A DNA stretch of 64,000 nt from Antitrichia curtipendula. Its lineage: Eukaryota; Streptophyta; Bryopsida; Hypnales; Leucodontaceae. Location: the NCBI GenBank assembly GCA_951230915.1, contig OX579636.1, positions 8,819,001 to 8,883,000 of the forward strand. Reading direction: 5' to 3'. The position numbers and the translations under genes were made by a program. This document shows, one piece after another, positions 30,811 to 43,700 of this stretch (the stretch's first letter is position 1; each line of letters begins with the position of its first letter). The notes beneath the pieces were generated by a model. That model was not told the origin of the DNA. It saw nothing but the letters and a program-made list of their open reading frames with translations, and ran no database searches.

Positions 30811-33786
30811 AAGTGGGAGCATACACATGCTCGCTAGAACAGCCAGAAGCTAATGGCTTGCAGCTATGAGATAATGGAGAAAGACTTAGCTCTGAAGAAG
30901 TTGAGAGCACTTATAAGTACTAGAGGAAGCTCAACATTTAGCCACTAATGCAACAGTCTAGAATAGGTCTATTAGTTTCGGTGCCATTTCAAATTGGCAG
31001 CCATAACACCTAAAAATTCTTTCACGTGCCGTTAATAATGATGACAGAACAACGGCAACTGTAAATAGCACTGCCACTATAACCATTTCCAAGGTGCCTC
31101 AATTTAATTTAGAAGGAACTGGATATGGTTTTGGGTGCGTTGAAATTCAAACTGCAAGCATTTGGATTGTATCTGGCATAGCCGCCTTGCTCACTTTAGG
31201 ATTTCCTAAATGCTGCTCACTTTAGGATTTCCTAAGTGCTGCTCACTAATACAAGGCTTGGTAGGTGAACTCCCAACTCTGCTATTAATTCATTTTTAAT
31301 CTAAATCCACCGGCTTCCATCAACGTCTCTTCATCATGTGTCGACAGTAAAAGGCTTACAAAGGTTAAAGTATTTATCTAAGATCAATCACCACTGCTGA
31401 AGAATACATATCTTGCATTTGTCTAATTTTGTAAGTGAGTTTTGTTAATCATGGCTTCTATTTGCGTAGATGGTCATGAGGTTCCCCTTCTGTTTCCTGT
31501 AGTTGAGGCAGGTCGTGCAAAAGTTTCCAGCCATCTTCTTCACGTCCGCTTTAGATTTGTAGAATCTTCTGTCTATGTCGAGGAGGAAAGGAAGTCGGTA
31601 TCAGGTGAGGTGCTCCAGTCGGTTCCCGTAGTCAAGTCGATGGAAGAAGACGGTCATTGCTGGTATCTTGCTGTAGGAAATTACAGAGCATACGGCCTTC
31701 CTCTGTCCAACAACACAACTTCAGCTGAGATATTGAGTCTCCAGTCTGATGCATCCACAGTTGATATGCCTTACATCACGCAAAATATCTCTCCTAGCCC
31801 ACCTTGTCAGGTTTTTCTAGTCCTTCGTGAGCCAACAATTCTCCGAGCAGTGAAGGTTGAGAAGCTAGATCCTATCATAGAGTTGTCTAGCGAATCGGAA
31901 GGAGAGTCCTCAGGTTTGACACTTCTTAAGCAGTCGATCTATGTGCAAGTTGAATCGCATGAAGAGACTATGGTGAACTTGGTATATAATACCCCATCCA
32001 ATAGTCCTGCGCAATCTCTGTCATCACGACCACTGTTGCATCCAAGTCCAGTTGATAGAGTTAGCATAGTGGAGTGCTTGAAGAGATTGTCCGGTATGCA
32101 TCGCTCTAGAAATGAATTGTCCACAGTGGATTTTAACACAATGAAGCATCATCGTGTTCAGTACCTTCCAGCAATATTTGACAAGAATGTCATATTTGAA
32201 TTGCCTCCGTGCCGCCCATCTTCGTCTTCCTCTGCGGTCCGAAATTTAGAGGGAATGGACCGGCGTTATGATGGACACCCATGGTGCAAATTAATTACGA
32301 CAAACATTCACAACTCTAACAACCTCAAGTTGCGTAAGGCATACTGCGCCGGATTTCTTGCTTGTGACAATCCAGACTATGACTACTTGAAGAGGGTTTC
32401 CAAACGCAATGAAACAAAGTGGATTGGTTATACGTTGTTTCCTATTACAGTAGGAGATAGTCCTTCGAAAGAGTGTACTTCTAGTCTGTAAGTTATGTAA
32501 GAAACCACCTATGTGTTTAGATACATGTGCTGCTAGAATTTACTACTGTTACAGTAGTAATCTGAAAATGAGTAGGGCAGCAATTCACTTTGGAGAACAT
32601 GCTCACCCTGTAGCGAAGGGCATCTATAGAGATTCTACAAAGAAAATTTGCGGACTAATTGCAGAGCAAGTCGCCAAAACACCAACAGCTACAAACTCCG
32701 CAATTGCTCTTTCTGCTAGCAAAGACTTCCTGTCAAGCTATCTTTTTCACATTGGAGAAGGAGAGAAGGAGATGTTGAAGGGAGAAGAATTGGAAGAGGT
32801 CATGGTTCGCTATCAGTATTTAAGCACTCCGAATATCCGGAATGTCATATCTTCATTTCGCTCAAACAATTGAGGAGGTGTTATCGACAACATAATGACG
32901 ATGAAGAAGGAGTTGAGGTTTGAATACATTCACGACAGCATCTTCCTTGGCCAAGGGAAAGAGAAAGTGTACATTTTCAAGATGCTCACTGAAGAGCTAG
33001 GAAGTGGAGTGGATCTGGTGAAGCGGATGCGACCAGGAGGAAATCTGCAGAATGCATGGATGATGTTTGACCACGTGAAACGTGTGAAGGACTAGACCAC
33101 AATGGCTTGCCACGTGTACGATCCAAAATATAAGAAGGTGATGACCATTTCAACATACGATATGCAATCTGAGGATACCGAGATCCAAGTGCAATTTTGG
33201 AAGTGCCTAAATACTGTCATGTCATTACACGTAATAGATCACCCAAATTTCAAGGGGTTCATGGCAGATAGCACAATAGCCAATTGGAATGCGGTCCGTA
33301 TTGTCTACGGATCAGGTTCTGCCAATGACAAAATGGATAATCGTGAAAGGACGTGCTTATTGCATTGGAATACTTCTCTTCAAAAACACACTCAGAAGTA
33401 TATCAAGGAAGCATTCCAGCAGCAACACAATACATTATACAAACAATACAAAGATGCAAGAGTATGGAGGAGGCAGAGACACGTTACCTTGCAATTTGAT
33501 CTTGGTGGTTATCTTCTGGAGCAGCCATTGAGGATGCACTTCATCACTTAGACCATTGGCTTGCATTTTGGCATTTCAGGTATTGGTAATGGGGAGGCTT
33601 CATGCAAATGGTGAGTACATACAAAATTAAAATGTTTAAGTTATATTATTTTATTTTGAAATCTAATAATCAAATTCATTTTCATCATATTTGGTTTGAA
33701 GTGTGCATGCGTGAGTAATGAGTAAAAATTTATAACTGATGATGACCATTTTTTTTTTTTTTTTTTTAATTTTTTAATTTTTTTGC

Positions 33787-33893
33787 GATTGACTAGAAAT
33801 TGGGGTATTGTGAGGGAGACAAAATACCCCTTTCAGATCCGACAATGTTTTTTTGGCTACCTCATAGTACCTCCATTTCTGGTCAATTGTTGG
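33787..33893. repeat. Hairpin repeat, copy 7
   Basis: ATTGACTAGAAATTGGGGTA ... TACCTCCATTTCTGGTCAAT around CCCCTTTCAGATCCGACAATG. The right half is more decayed than in other copies. It lies inside the transposase pseudogene. Confidence 0.6.
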
Positions 33894-34002
33894 ACAAAAA
33901 TGAAAAAATCAAAGAGCAATATTAAGAATTGTTTTCTTCTTGTTTTATAAGTGAAATTCAATAGTAGTTGAGATGTTCCTTTGTAGAGAAATAAGATATA
34001 TA

Positions 34003-34058
<56 letters not shown>
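34003..34058. repeat. TG/TA dinucleotide microsatellite
   Basis: A short TGTGTG run passes into a long (TA)n run. Simple repeat, probably length-variable. Confidence 0.9.
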
Positions 34059-34062
<4 letters not shown>

Positions 34063-34814
34063 TCATATTTTGAGCATTGAAATGTTCTTTGTTCCATTTG
34101 CATTGGATATGAACTTAGTTGTTTGAGTTCATAGTAGTTGTGTGGTTTGATGTATGAAATGTAACTAATGTAATGATGTTTTTCCGGAATGGTTTTGTAA
34201 GATTGAAGTTTGGAGGAACTAGCAGATATGCCTTCGTGCAACTTGTCAAAAACAATTCATAACAAGTTGCTTCAGATGTCTGGCAACCGGGGCAACAATT
34301 TGTTTGATGCCACTTGCGATGACAGTATCCGTGCATGGACACAAATGACTAACTACCGTGCTTACTTAAAAGGCTATACATGTGGATCTGGTCCATCCAA
34401 AGGTGAGTTGAAGTTGAGAGCTGCACGGCAAAGTGGAGACCCGAAGAAAATGGCAGAGGCTCTCAACACATTACCTAGAACTGAGGGTGTTGTTTGTTTG
34501 CTGTTTTTTCCTTTCCTATTTCTTTTACATCCCTTTTTCCTATTATATTGCTTCATTTATCAACAATGCTAATATGTGAGCACATAGTATTGATAAGTTT
34601 GAGACTGAGAGTCATTTCTCATTGAGTCTAACCTTAAGGATTTAGGGTCTAACTGGATTTCAAAGGCAAATGAAGAAAGCTCATAAACCAATTGAGTCAA
34701 AGTCTGTCCATGCTTTATTTATTATTCTGTACGTGCTTTATCTATACATCTCAGTCTTACTATGTAAAAGATTCTTTTCTACTACAAAGAATTCAAATAC
34801 CACATAAAATATTT

Positions 34815-35357
34815 ACCAATCCACAGTCATAGGATATACGGTCATAGGTCCCAAATTTACCATTAATAGTAAAAAAAACTCAATTTTTTGAATTCTTTTA
34901 CCAAAAAAAGAAATTTTAGAAGCTAAAATGGGATTTTTTTTTTCCCAGGCTCTAGGCTCACAGGCTCCACGCTCCATGCTCACAGGCTCACGGCTCCCTG
35001 CTCACACGCTAGCGTTGTTGCTTTTTACAATACCAATGGGGATAGGTTTTAAATGATGTACAATGACATGCAATAAAATAATAAAGTTATTGTGGCTCAA
35101 ATAAGAAGCATAGATGATTTTTGAAGTGATTACCAAATCCGCCTTAATAATTGGATCTATGGGGTGGTTAGCTTTGGAATTAATTTACTTCCAACCCGTG
35201 ATTGTTTTTTGCTTCAATTTAAAAAAAATTGTAGTATACAAAGGATACTACAACATTCATATTTAGACATTTGGATTTTATTCACTCATTTTTAACGTAT
35301 AGTGCATAGAGTGAAACTGAACAAAGTATAGACCTAGTTTTTGTAGTCATTGTATGT
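34815..35357 (-). repeat. Dispersed repeat, right copy (inverted relative to 9.0-9.7 kb)
   Basis: The reverse complement matches 9016-9290 at roughly nine bases in ten by eye, including CTAACCACCCCATAGATCCA and AATCACGGGTTGGAAG. It also matches the GCTAGCGTGTGAGC short-repeat block (34955-35025) and GACCTATGACCGT (about 34838-34850). Sequence outside 35357 and 9016 does not match. Confidence 0.6.
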
Positions 35358-37261
35358 GTAGTCTTTTTTTTAAAACTTCAAAATATTCATTTCCAAGTGT
35401 TTAAAAGAAACCCATAGTCATCATAGACTGAGCTTGTAATATTGTTGGAAGCTTAACCCCTGAGTGCCCTGCTCAAAATGGCCCAAATCTAGCCACACAT
35501 GATGACCCCAAACCTCAACAGCCCCCGCAGGTGAAAAAACAACATCCACAAGATTTCACCGTTGAGTACGCAAGTCAAGTATGATCTACAAGTGTTGTGC
35601 AAATTTCGGGAGGGTTGACCGTGGAATCAAAAGTTTATGACGATCAATTAAGCGTTGAAAAGTGCTACCACGATGATTTTTGGGAGATTCTTGCACTTCG
35701 GGACCACGCTAGGGTCGGAAGAATTGCTTTGACGCTCTAAAATTTGGATAGTGGGTGGGGTTGGAAATCAACAACAACCCTACCAAATTTGAGGACCTTA
35801 TTACCCCAATCATGCAAGATCTGGGGCCTTCAATTTGGAGAGGTCAAGCCAATTCGACAAGAGTAGACTGGGAGTTGCGTACGGTGCTCACTGACACAAC
35901 AACATGCATCGGCGATATAGAAGGGATCGCCATGCCAGGTCAGAACTCCCACGAGTGTTAGTTCAAATGCCAACACCAATTGAAAACCGACTTCTAGGAC
36001 TGTAGCAAATACTCAAGCCACAAACCTCCATTGTAGGTGGCAAGGAGTCCGGAGCTCAAAACTATATATTAGTTCTTTGAAACATGATAAACTATCGTTG
36101 GGATAGACAAATTGCAATGCCACTCTCAATACAAGGTAAATTCTCATAGTACAAAAGATAGTAAATTGCAAAAGGAAAGATGCTAAATCTTGTCAAAGGA
36201 AGGAATACATAAATTGCCAAAAGACATAATGAACTCGCAGTCATTGTGAAAAGAATCAATAATTTGACAAAGGAAGAAATCAATCACTCAAAAATAAAAA
36301 TACATACTCTGTCAGAGGAAAGACTATATAAATTGCCAAAGGAAATAAATTACAAAGTGCCAAAAGGAAAGAATAGGGTGTAGGGCAAATGACATAATAC
36401 ATAACCTCCAGAATGGAATAACCACATATGCAGGGATTCCAAATACAATCCCAAATGATCAAAATAGCAAGGACTACAAATGTGATGCCAAATGATGACA
36501 CAAAGCATACTCAAAAACGTAACATGATTCACCTCAAACGTTTAGAATGGAAATGACTTCATTCAAAAAAGACAACTTCAGAATATGTTGAATTTCAAAA
36601 TTAAGGTAGCTTCCGCTACTCAGCATCTAGCGAGTACCCGACACTCTCAAAACCCCTACTCGTGGCAACTGTTGTCTATTCTAACTAACCACGACCAACT
36701 GCTCTCGGTGTACACCATGCTTAAACTACCACGCCCCTCAAGTTATGACTAAATTTCAGAGAGGAGTTCCATTGAATTTTTTATGACATTATGAAAGACC
36801 CTCTCTGAAATTTAGTCATAACTTTTGATTGGGGACTTAAAATTGCAAACGGATTTTTGGAGATGAAAGATACTTGTATGTAGCAACTTTTCTTAGTTCA
36901 AAGTTTTTAGAAAAAAGTTTTTTTCCTATGCCTAAATGGTCTTTGAAGTCTGCTGACTTTAAGAATTACCAAATTGGGAATGATTTTTTTTTCCCCATAA
37001 ACAAACTATTTATAGAATACTAACTATGATAATTTACACATTTTTTCAAATAAAAAAATTTACTTGAGAAATTTTTTAGTCAAAATTAACAAAAAAGTGT
37101 TGAGTTTTTGTTAATTTGAAAATGCAGTACCCAAATTAACAAAAAAATTTGTTGATTTGGGCAGTTTTTACAAAAATCAACAAAAAATTGTTAAAATGGA
37201 CGATGCAGTACCCAAATCAACAAAAATTTGTTGATGTTTTGTTAATTTTGGCACTGTTTTT
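35358..37261. other. Repeat-rich interval without a gene
   Basis: The ATTGCCAAAGGAAAGA-type motif recurs irregularly at 36150-36370. Short palindromic A/T repeats built on CCCAAATCAACAAAAA and TTGTTGATTTGGG lie at 37080-37260, ending TTCTAGTAGTG. A 68-codon frame at 35755-35961 is unrecognised. No supported gene. Confidence 0.4.
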
Positions 37262-38343
37262 CTAGTAGTGATCATCCAAGCCTACAGTTAGTTTCCGCAC
37301 CACTTGTTTACTCTGTCGCACTTTTGAACCTCCTAAAGAATCTACATAAATTATGATGTTCAATATATATCGAGATGGATTGCACACCACAGTAAAAATC
37401 TTGAATCCATACTTTATTGGCTTAGCTGGCATGTATTGCCGAAATCTGGAGTAGTGGCCATAGTAAGCCACCATAATCTCATCACATGTGATAAACTTTT
37501 CTGGGTTATACAATGCACGACTTTTTGTGACAAAGTAATCTATTATTCAACGGACTTTTGTTAATTTGTCGTATTGTGCTGAGGATTGATCACTCTCTAT
37601 TGTCTCATTGTTCACCAAATGGAGACACCATAGTAATGACTTGAACCGGTTGCAAGTGAAGACCCATAGTATCAAGCTATACAAGAAGAATTCCTTTCAT
37701 TTCTAGTAGTCTTTTATGGTAGGCAAGACCTTGACCCCCATGAAAGTGGTCACTCCTATGAAGGTACCGATGGAGTTCCAATGGACATGTAGGAACCTAC
37801 AAAGGGCCACCATTTATGTCCTATGATTGCTTTATACCCTGTTGAGAGGCATACAAGTTTGTTTGTTCCACCATTCGTTGTACTACACTATCATCAAAAA
37901 AACAACTCAAAGAACTAAAGGGCGGAAGGTTTATTAAGAGTGACCCTAGCCTTGGGGCCGGGATGTGGGCCACAGAAGGATTAAAGGTCCTCAAATAGAG
38001 TGGTATTAGAGCTCAGCCAAAACCAATCGTGATACCTAGCACAAAAGTCTAGCTCATCTAAATTATTGTCCCCCTTATAATACTCTATCTTGTGATGCAG
38101 ATCAATGCTGCTACTCTCTGAATCAGACTGAGAATTGGAAAAGTCCAACAAAGAAGCATCACCTGCGTGGTCACGCCAATTTGCTCTCCAATCGGAGTTG
38201 CTGGCGTGATTGGAGATGCCTGCTATGAACGGCTCTACTTTCCCACCTTCCACTATCAATGGGCAGCTGCTAGGTGTTGTCGACACATTATCCTTGGTCA
38301 CCACCGTGTTGCAGCCACTCTTATACTCTAGCAGATGCTGCAA
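37262..38343 (-). pseudogene. PiggyBac transposase remnant
   Basis: Minus-strand fragments in order: an acidic Ser/Asp-rich frame (38343-37981) ending in a DLDELDFC-RYHDWFW-like stretch; then, near 37890, DDSVVQRMVEQTNLYASQQG, which matches the start of the PiggyBac DDE domain; then 37513-37262 with ITCDEIMVAYYGHYSRFRQY, MPAKPIKYGFKIF and YILNIIIYVDS. These match the PiggyBac pattern of Asp-Glu followed by K-Q-Y-x-P-x-K-P-x-K-W-G. The frames are broken and the C-terminus is missing. No TTAA ends were sought successfully. PiggyBac is sparse in land plants, which makes the call worth checking. Confidence 0.65.
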
Positions 38344-40320
38344 ATGAATCTTCCAAACCCCACATTGCTGACCCTAGGAGCCGGCCACCTTTAGCCCTAG
38401 CTCTACAAATAATAATCCTTCAAAAAGTGAGAAAGCCAAAAAAGGGTAGGATTATCTTGTGCTAATTGAGGTTTGTTTACTACATTGTGTTTTTTTTAGG
38501 GGGGAATTTGAATTACTATAGTACTCCAGTAATCTATGATTCAGCTTTCACATAAATGCAATGACACTCACAATATAAAATGATTTGTGCAATTCATAGA
38601 ATACAATAAAATGGTACAAAAAGAAGTGGGATTTGCAGAACTCATCGGCTCTATCTCGTTCACCTCCATCGGTGATGGTGGCTAAGTGCCAAATTCGGAG
38701 AGAAATCTACTAGCGCCACTTCATTTCCTATGACAGTGGATGTAGGACCGCCTTGGGCAGCTTCTCTACCTCTAAGTCGCGGCCTTCGCAAGCAATGCGG
38801 GGACCTACTTGCCTGTCGAATTGGAGGCAGAGACTACTCCGACGACGGATCTGGAACGAGGACATCTAACTTTGATCGCCCCTCCGACTTAGTGCTCTAG
38901 TCCTCCGTCTCGCTGACCAATTTCTCCTTCCCCGTCCACCGCCTGAACCGCCTCTCCCTTCGGCGTGTCCTCTGCTACGCCTAATGTTGTCAGATTCCCC
39001 TAGGATATTAGTTGTGTGATTGTCTCCTGCACCTATTGTTGAGTGTCATCCACGTCTAAGCCCTCGTATCATAATTAGGTAGTCTTGAGGCTACTGGTCA
39101 AGATTTTGCTCCACTTCACCAATATCATCACCATTCAAATTTAGCAATACATTTAGGTCCAATAATCCAGCCACTCGATTTACATCAAAATTGAAGGCAC
39201 CAAGATGCTGCCCCTGACCATGCCCTCCGCTTCTTGCAAACCTTCGATTCAAACCCCCAATCCCCCTACGGCCGTTCCCGCGGCTACGCCCCCGATTTGG
39301 AGGAAGCTCAAGAAGAATCTATCGGGGCCCCGATGTTGGGTTGCCTGGTTGGTCACACCTTGCCCCGCGCTGCTTGCAATCTACGTCGTTGCTCTTAATC
39401 TACGTCACAGCCGTTTCCAATGCATCAACAAGCTGCCCCACTCTACATTATGAATACCTATACATATTTGTTCCATGTACAAATTTTTAGATTGTATAGG
39501 TCAGATTTGGCTCCTTTTCAAGTTCAAAGAAATCTTGAGTGCCCATATTTGGGGTGCTGGGATGCTTAGGGGTTAAGTTTTGGGGCATTCTGCAACTGAA
39601 TTTTTGAATAACCTTAAGCTCTTTGTGTGAGTGTTTCCCACTGTATGTAGAAAGAAACACCCAAGAATTGGCCGGTGGGGAATGTATGGGACTCTACCTA
39701 GATTGCCTTCCAAGCAATGGACTCCTAAATAAGTATTTTGTGGTAAATTTTGACCTAAACGGCCCTAAGTGAATGTGGGGCAGCACCCCTAAATTACCCA
39801 ATTCTATGTCCTAAAATCCTATATCCATCCTAACACATGTTCTAGAAAGCTGAGACCACCTCATAGGCCAGAATTCCAACTAAATTGGCCTTATGGGAAC
39901 CAAAAGGGCCCAAATTAACCCTAAAGGAGAGTTACAGCACATCCATCCATCCACAAACACCACAATTTCACATGCATTGTCCTAAATAAATTTACAATTC
40001 CTTTTAAGTCTCCAAGGTTTCTTCCTAGGGCTACGTTCTCCTAAATTCACCTTCAGGGCCTCAAAATGGGCCCTAATTGAGATCTAACTTAAAATTCCAG
40101 CACCCTACCAATCCTCCAAACATCCAAATTCAACATGCATGGACCTCAAATGCATTTGCAATTCAACCTAAGTTCCAAGGTTTAATGATAGGACATCATT
40201 TCCCTTTCCCTCAAGAAGATTCCATGCAACCATAGTGAATCATTTATTCAAACATGCAAAAACACCCATACATTGTAACAAGCATTACATTTAAAATTCA
40301 ATGTCACCCAACAAAAACAA
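38344..40320. other. Interval without a supported gene
   Basis: Includes a GC-richer patch (38640-39450) with an 82-codon Pro-rich frame (39205-39453) of no recognised family, then sequence of even composition without coding sense. Confidence 0.35.
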
Positions 40321-40324
40321 GGAA

Positions 40325-40745
40325 TTACGAGTAGGGCAACCAATCACCACTAAGAATAGTTGACCTCTCTTCACAAGATGGGCCACCATTGCCTTGTCCT
40401 TGCTCCAATTGGAACAAGCTTAGTTTGTACAAAAAATTGACGTCAAGGCGCACCACCTCTCCAAATTTTAGCTCCATCCGTCTTGCCAATTTTCCGTAAT
40501 TGCTTGCCAAAGTTGGCGGTTCCATTTGAAGGCGGCAGCTAATCTCTCTCTACAAAAATGTCTACCATTTCTTTGTCCTTGCTCCAAATTGATCAAGCCA
40601 TAAGTTTTTGAAAAGCTGACTTCAAAGCACACCACCCCTCTAAGTTTCAGCTCCATCCATCTTGTTGATCTTCCGCAATCGCTCGTCAAAGTTGGCCGTT
40701 CCCTTCGAATTTCAAAAAACCTTAATACTCTTCCATCCTCCAATC
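40325..40745 (-). repeat. Two tandem units of about 190 bases with parallel open frames
   Basis: On the minus strand both units read as similar peptides (RWMELKLRGVVCFEVSF / RRMELKFGEVVRLDVNF, then LEQGQRNG / LEQGQGNG). The DNA blocks TTGTCCTTGCTCCAA and AGCTCCATCC also recur. The protein-level likeness suggests a repeat of coding origin, but neither unit starts or ends like a gene. Confidence 0.6.
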
Positions 40746-43700
40746 CAATTTCCCATCTGACCTAAATAAACTCACGTTTCTTCACTCATTTTTCACCAAA
40801 AAATGGACCTACTTTGACAAATTGTCCTACATAGTTTCCTTCCTTTATTTCTCTTAGTTAACGCTCATAATCACAACAATGATCTCCAAAACACACACAC
40901 ACCAAAAACTTGCAAGAAAGGAAAGAGAGAGAGCAATCCTAATTTTTTAATATCCACCATTTAACGAATTATTTTTTTCTGATTCCGTTCATCCATCATT
41001 GCTTTACTGTAAAAATGCTAATTTGATGTAAAATACGCCAAATTAGTGAAAACTGCGCTAATTTAGTGTAAATTACTTTAAATTACTTTTTCCCCCTACT
41101 TTAGTGGTTCCTTCACTATTCTAATGTTCTAGTAGTGATAGTTTTAAGTTTGTTACCTTGTTTTGTGTTTTTTCATATTTATGATTTTTATTTTATTTTT
41201 AGCTTCATTTCCTACTTGTAGTATTTTGGTTTTCATTTTTTTTTAAATATTTTTGTACTTTCTATTTTTGTTTTTTGTTTTATTATTTTTATACTTGATA
41301 TTTCTTTTTGGTTTCTCTAATATCATTTTTCATTTGTAGGGTTTTGTTTTCCCAAACATTTTACTAGTTGCCTAATTTGGTTACTTTACCAAATCTTGCT
41401 TTGAGTATTTTTAATTTTAAACCCCTGTTTTTTCTTAGAATTTTCCCATGTTTTCTCCTAATTGCATTTTAAAGCTTTTCATCCTAAATTCCTAAAGCTC
41501 CTATCACTATCTAACGGAAAACTCCCTAATTTGTAATTATGATTTAATCTAGAGTACTAACACTTCCGGACTTGTAAATTCACGAACATTGTTTATATTT
41601 TCCATTTTATTAAATGTGAACCAATATGGTGGTTCATAGGTGTCAAAAATCTTCGGAACTCAAGAACCTAATCTCTTCAACCATTCATGTTCAAACTCAT
41701 TGTCTCCTCCTTCATCTCTTTCTAATTCTTGTAATTATTTGCAAATGAAGATAAGAGCGTTTTGAAATACAAAAATATGTGAATCACAAAGCATTAACAG
41801 CAACAAATTCAAAGCCAAGTTTCAAATTGCTCAAGTGTAGGTTAAGCCCAAGGCACCATCAAGTCTACCATCACAAGATCTAATTTGTTTGCATGATCAC
41901 GCTTGGAAGTAGAACAAAAAAGAGTCAACTGACTTGTCTTGTGAAAGATAGACTTGGACTTCCACTAGAACCTAATTGCTTCATGGCATAACGCCCAAAC
42001 ACTCCTTGTCATGTACACAATTTTTGAAGTAAAAATCTGAAAGTAAGATATCTACAATTATGTGTTTAGAAATCGATAACACCTACTTGTAAGGAAGCAT
42101 TCAAGGTTTTCAAAGCATCTACAGCCTCTAGGACGACGGCGTGCAAGAAAGCATTCAATGGCTTGTACAATCCCATTGCACCATCGTCCACGGCAATCAC
42201 ATTAATACATTCAAATTGTTTTGCTTGTAGTGTCGTCCCTTCTACCTTTGTGATTGTGCTTGTCTCTTGGTTACTAGCTCGGTTCACATAAATCCCAAAA
42301 GTAAATTGCGTATTTACGATAAAATGCAATATCTGCACGAAATGAAATGAAAACCTAAATTCATCAGAATTTCACAAATTTCCGATAAAACAAATAAACT
42401 AGACACAAAAAATTGTGGATGATCACGGATAATCGCAAACCATTCACCTAGTCTGCCACACCAAATTGACAATGCTCCACATAAATACTCAAAATACTTT
42501 GTCTCGTGAGTGTTTTGCGATGATCATATACAATCTTGCTACGCTTGTCCAAATGAACTACAACACCACAACTGTGTTGTCAGTGAATTGCCAACCTAAA
42601 TGCACTTATACAAACAAAATGCACCATTTCCTCGTACGCGCAAAACAAGCAAGCACATAGCAAAACATACAGATCTCTGCAGGAGCTTTGAACCCTAATT
42701 TCTTTCTCTCAACACTTGAGATTCAACGCCTCTTTGATCAATGGTGGGTTTGTTTTTTAAAAATCAACGGCAACAAGGAGGGTTTCAAATTTATTTATAA
42801 GCACATCGACGACTGGTATTTGAGATCAGTAGAGTTCTTAACTTTTAATCGATGACAAAGAAATGATTTTCAATTTCATTAATTTTTAGATCAATGGAGC
42901 GGTATTTTTCAGAATAAACTAAAAGAGTGGCAATCAAGCAAGCGGGGTAGATCACATCTTCTAAGTTACATAGGTATATAGTTACTATGTAGTAGTAGTT
43001 TTTATTCTATTCATTGTTTTTGTGTTTTTATTTTATATTTTTATTTGTTATTTTTTGGTTTCCAAATTATCTCTAATGTCATTTCCTACTTGCAGTACTT
43101 TCTTTTTAATTTTCTTTTGTATTTGTTGTATTTGTTATTTTTTGATTTGCAATTTAGTGATCTAGTCCTAATGTCATTTCCTACTGGTGTTATTTTGTTT
43201 TCATTTTCTCACCATTCTTCCATTTTTTTAATTTGGTTACTTTATCAAATCTTACTTGAAGTCTTTTTCTTTAAAACTCTCATTTTTTCCTAAAATTTTC
43301 TCCTTGTTTTTTCCTAATTGAATTTTCTAATCTATTCCCAAATCCCCATTGCGATCCAATTGGGAGTCCACTACTTTGTAGGTATAAATTAATCATTTTT
43401 ACTACTATGTGGTACTTCTTAACTTGTAACTTCATCCAAATTGTTTAACTGCTAAATCAATCCATAGTTTTTTTTTAGCTTCTTGAAATTTGCTCTAAGT
43501 TAAACACAAAGCCAACACTGTGATAAGTTTTATTAATTTTCTTTGAATTGTAACTGTACATGTACAGCCCCAATCAATTTACGGCTTCTCAAAATCTACT
43601 CTACAATTTTTTTAAATGAATTTCTAATGAGATTTTTTCTCCAAGATCTAGTGTATTTGAGATTCATTTCCAAGAGCCTCAAACTAAAAAATCAAGATTT

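Larger units (their letters stand above)
31451..34500 (+). pseudogene. Mutator-like transposase pseudogene with a GCM/WRKY-like zinc region
   Basis: ATG 31451 opens a frame to 32491. Sense then moves one frame near 32480 (VCKLCKKPPMC zinc-like cysteines) and runs on through TGA 32871-32873 and TAG 33093-33095 to 33551. The N-terminus is variable and Ser-rich. Around 32270-32640 a WCKL...AYCAGFLACDNPDYDY...CAARIYYCY...HFGEHAHPV block resembles a GCM1/WRKY-type zinc fold. The segment from 33100 has ISTYDMQSED and GFMADSTIANWNAVRIVYGSG, which look like DDE transposase blocks. A last part at 34210-34490 (MPSCNLSKTIHNKLL, then YLKGYTCGSGPSKGELKLR) resembles the C-terminal zinc region. A hairpin repeat and a TA microsatellite lie between the last two parts. 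Not functional. Confidence 0.6.

Noticed and set aside
31939..34342. Minus-strand ORFs across the transposase pseudogene and the TA repeat
   Set aside because: They include Tyr-Ile runs from the TA microsatellite and shadows of the transposase frame.
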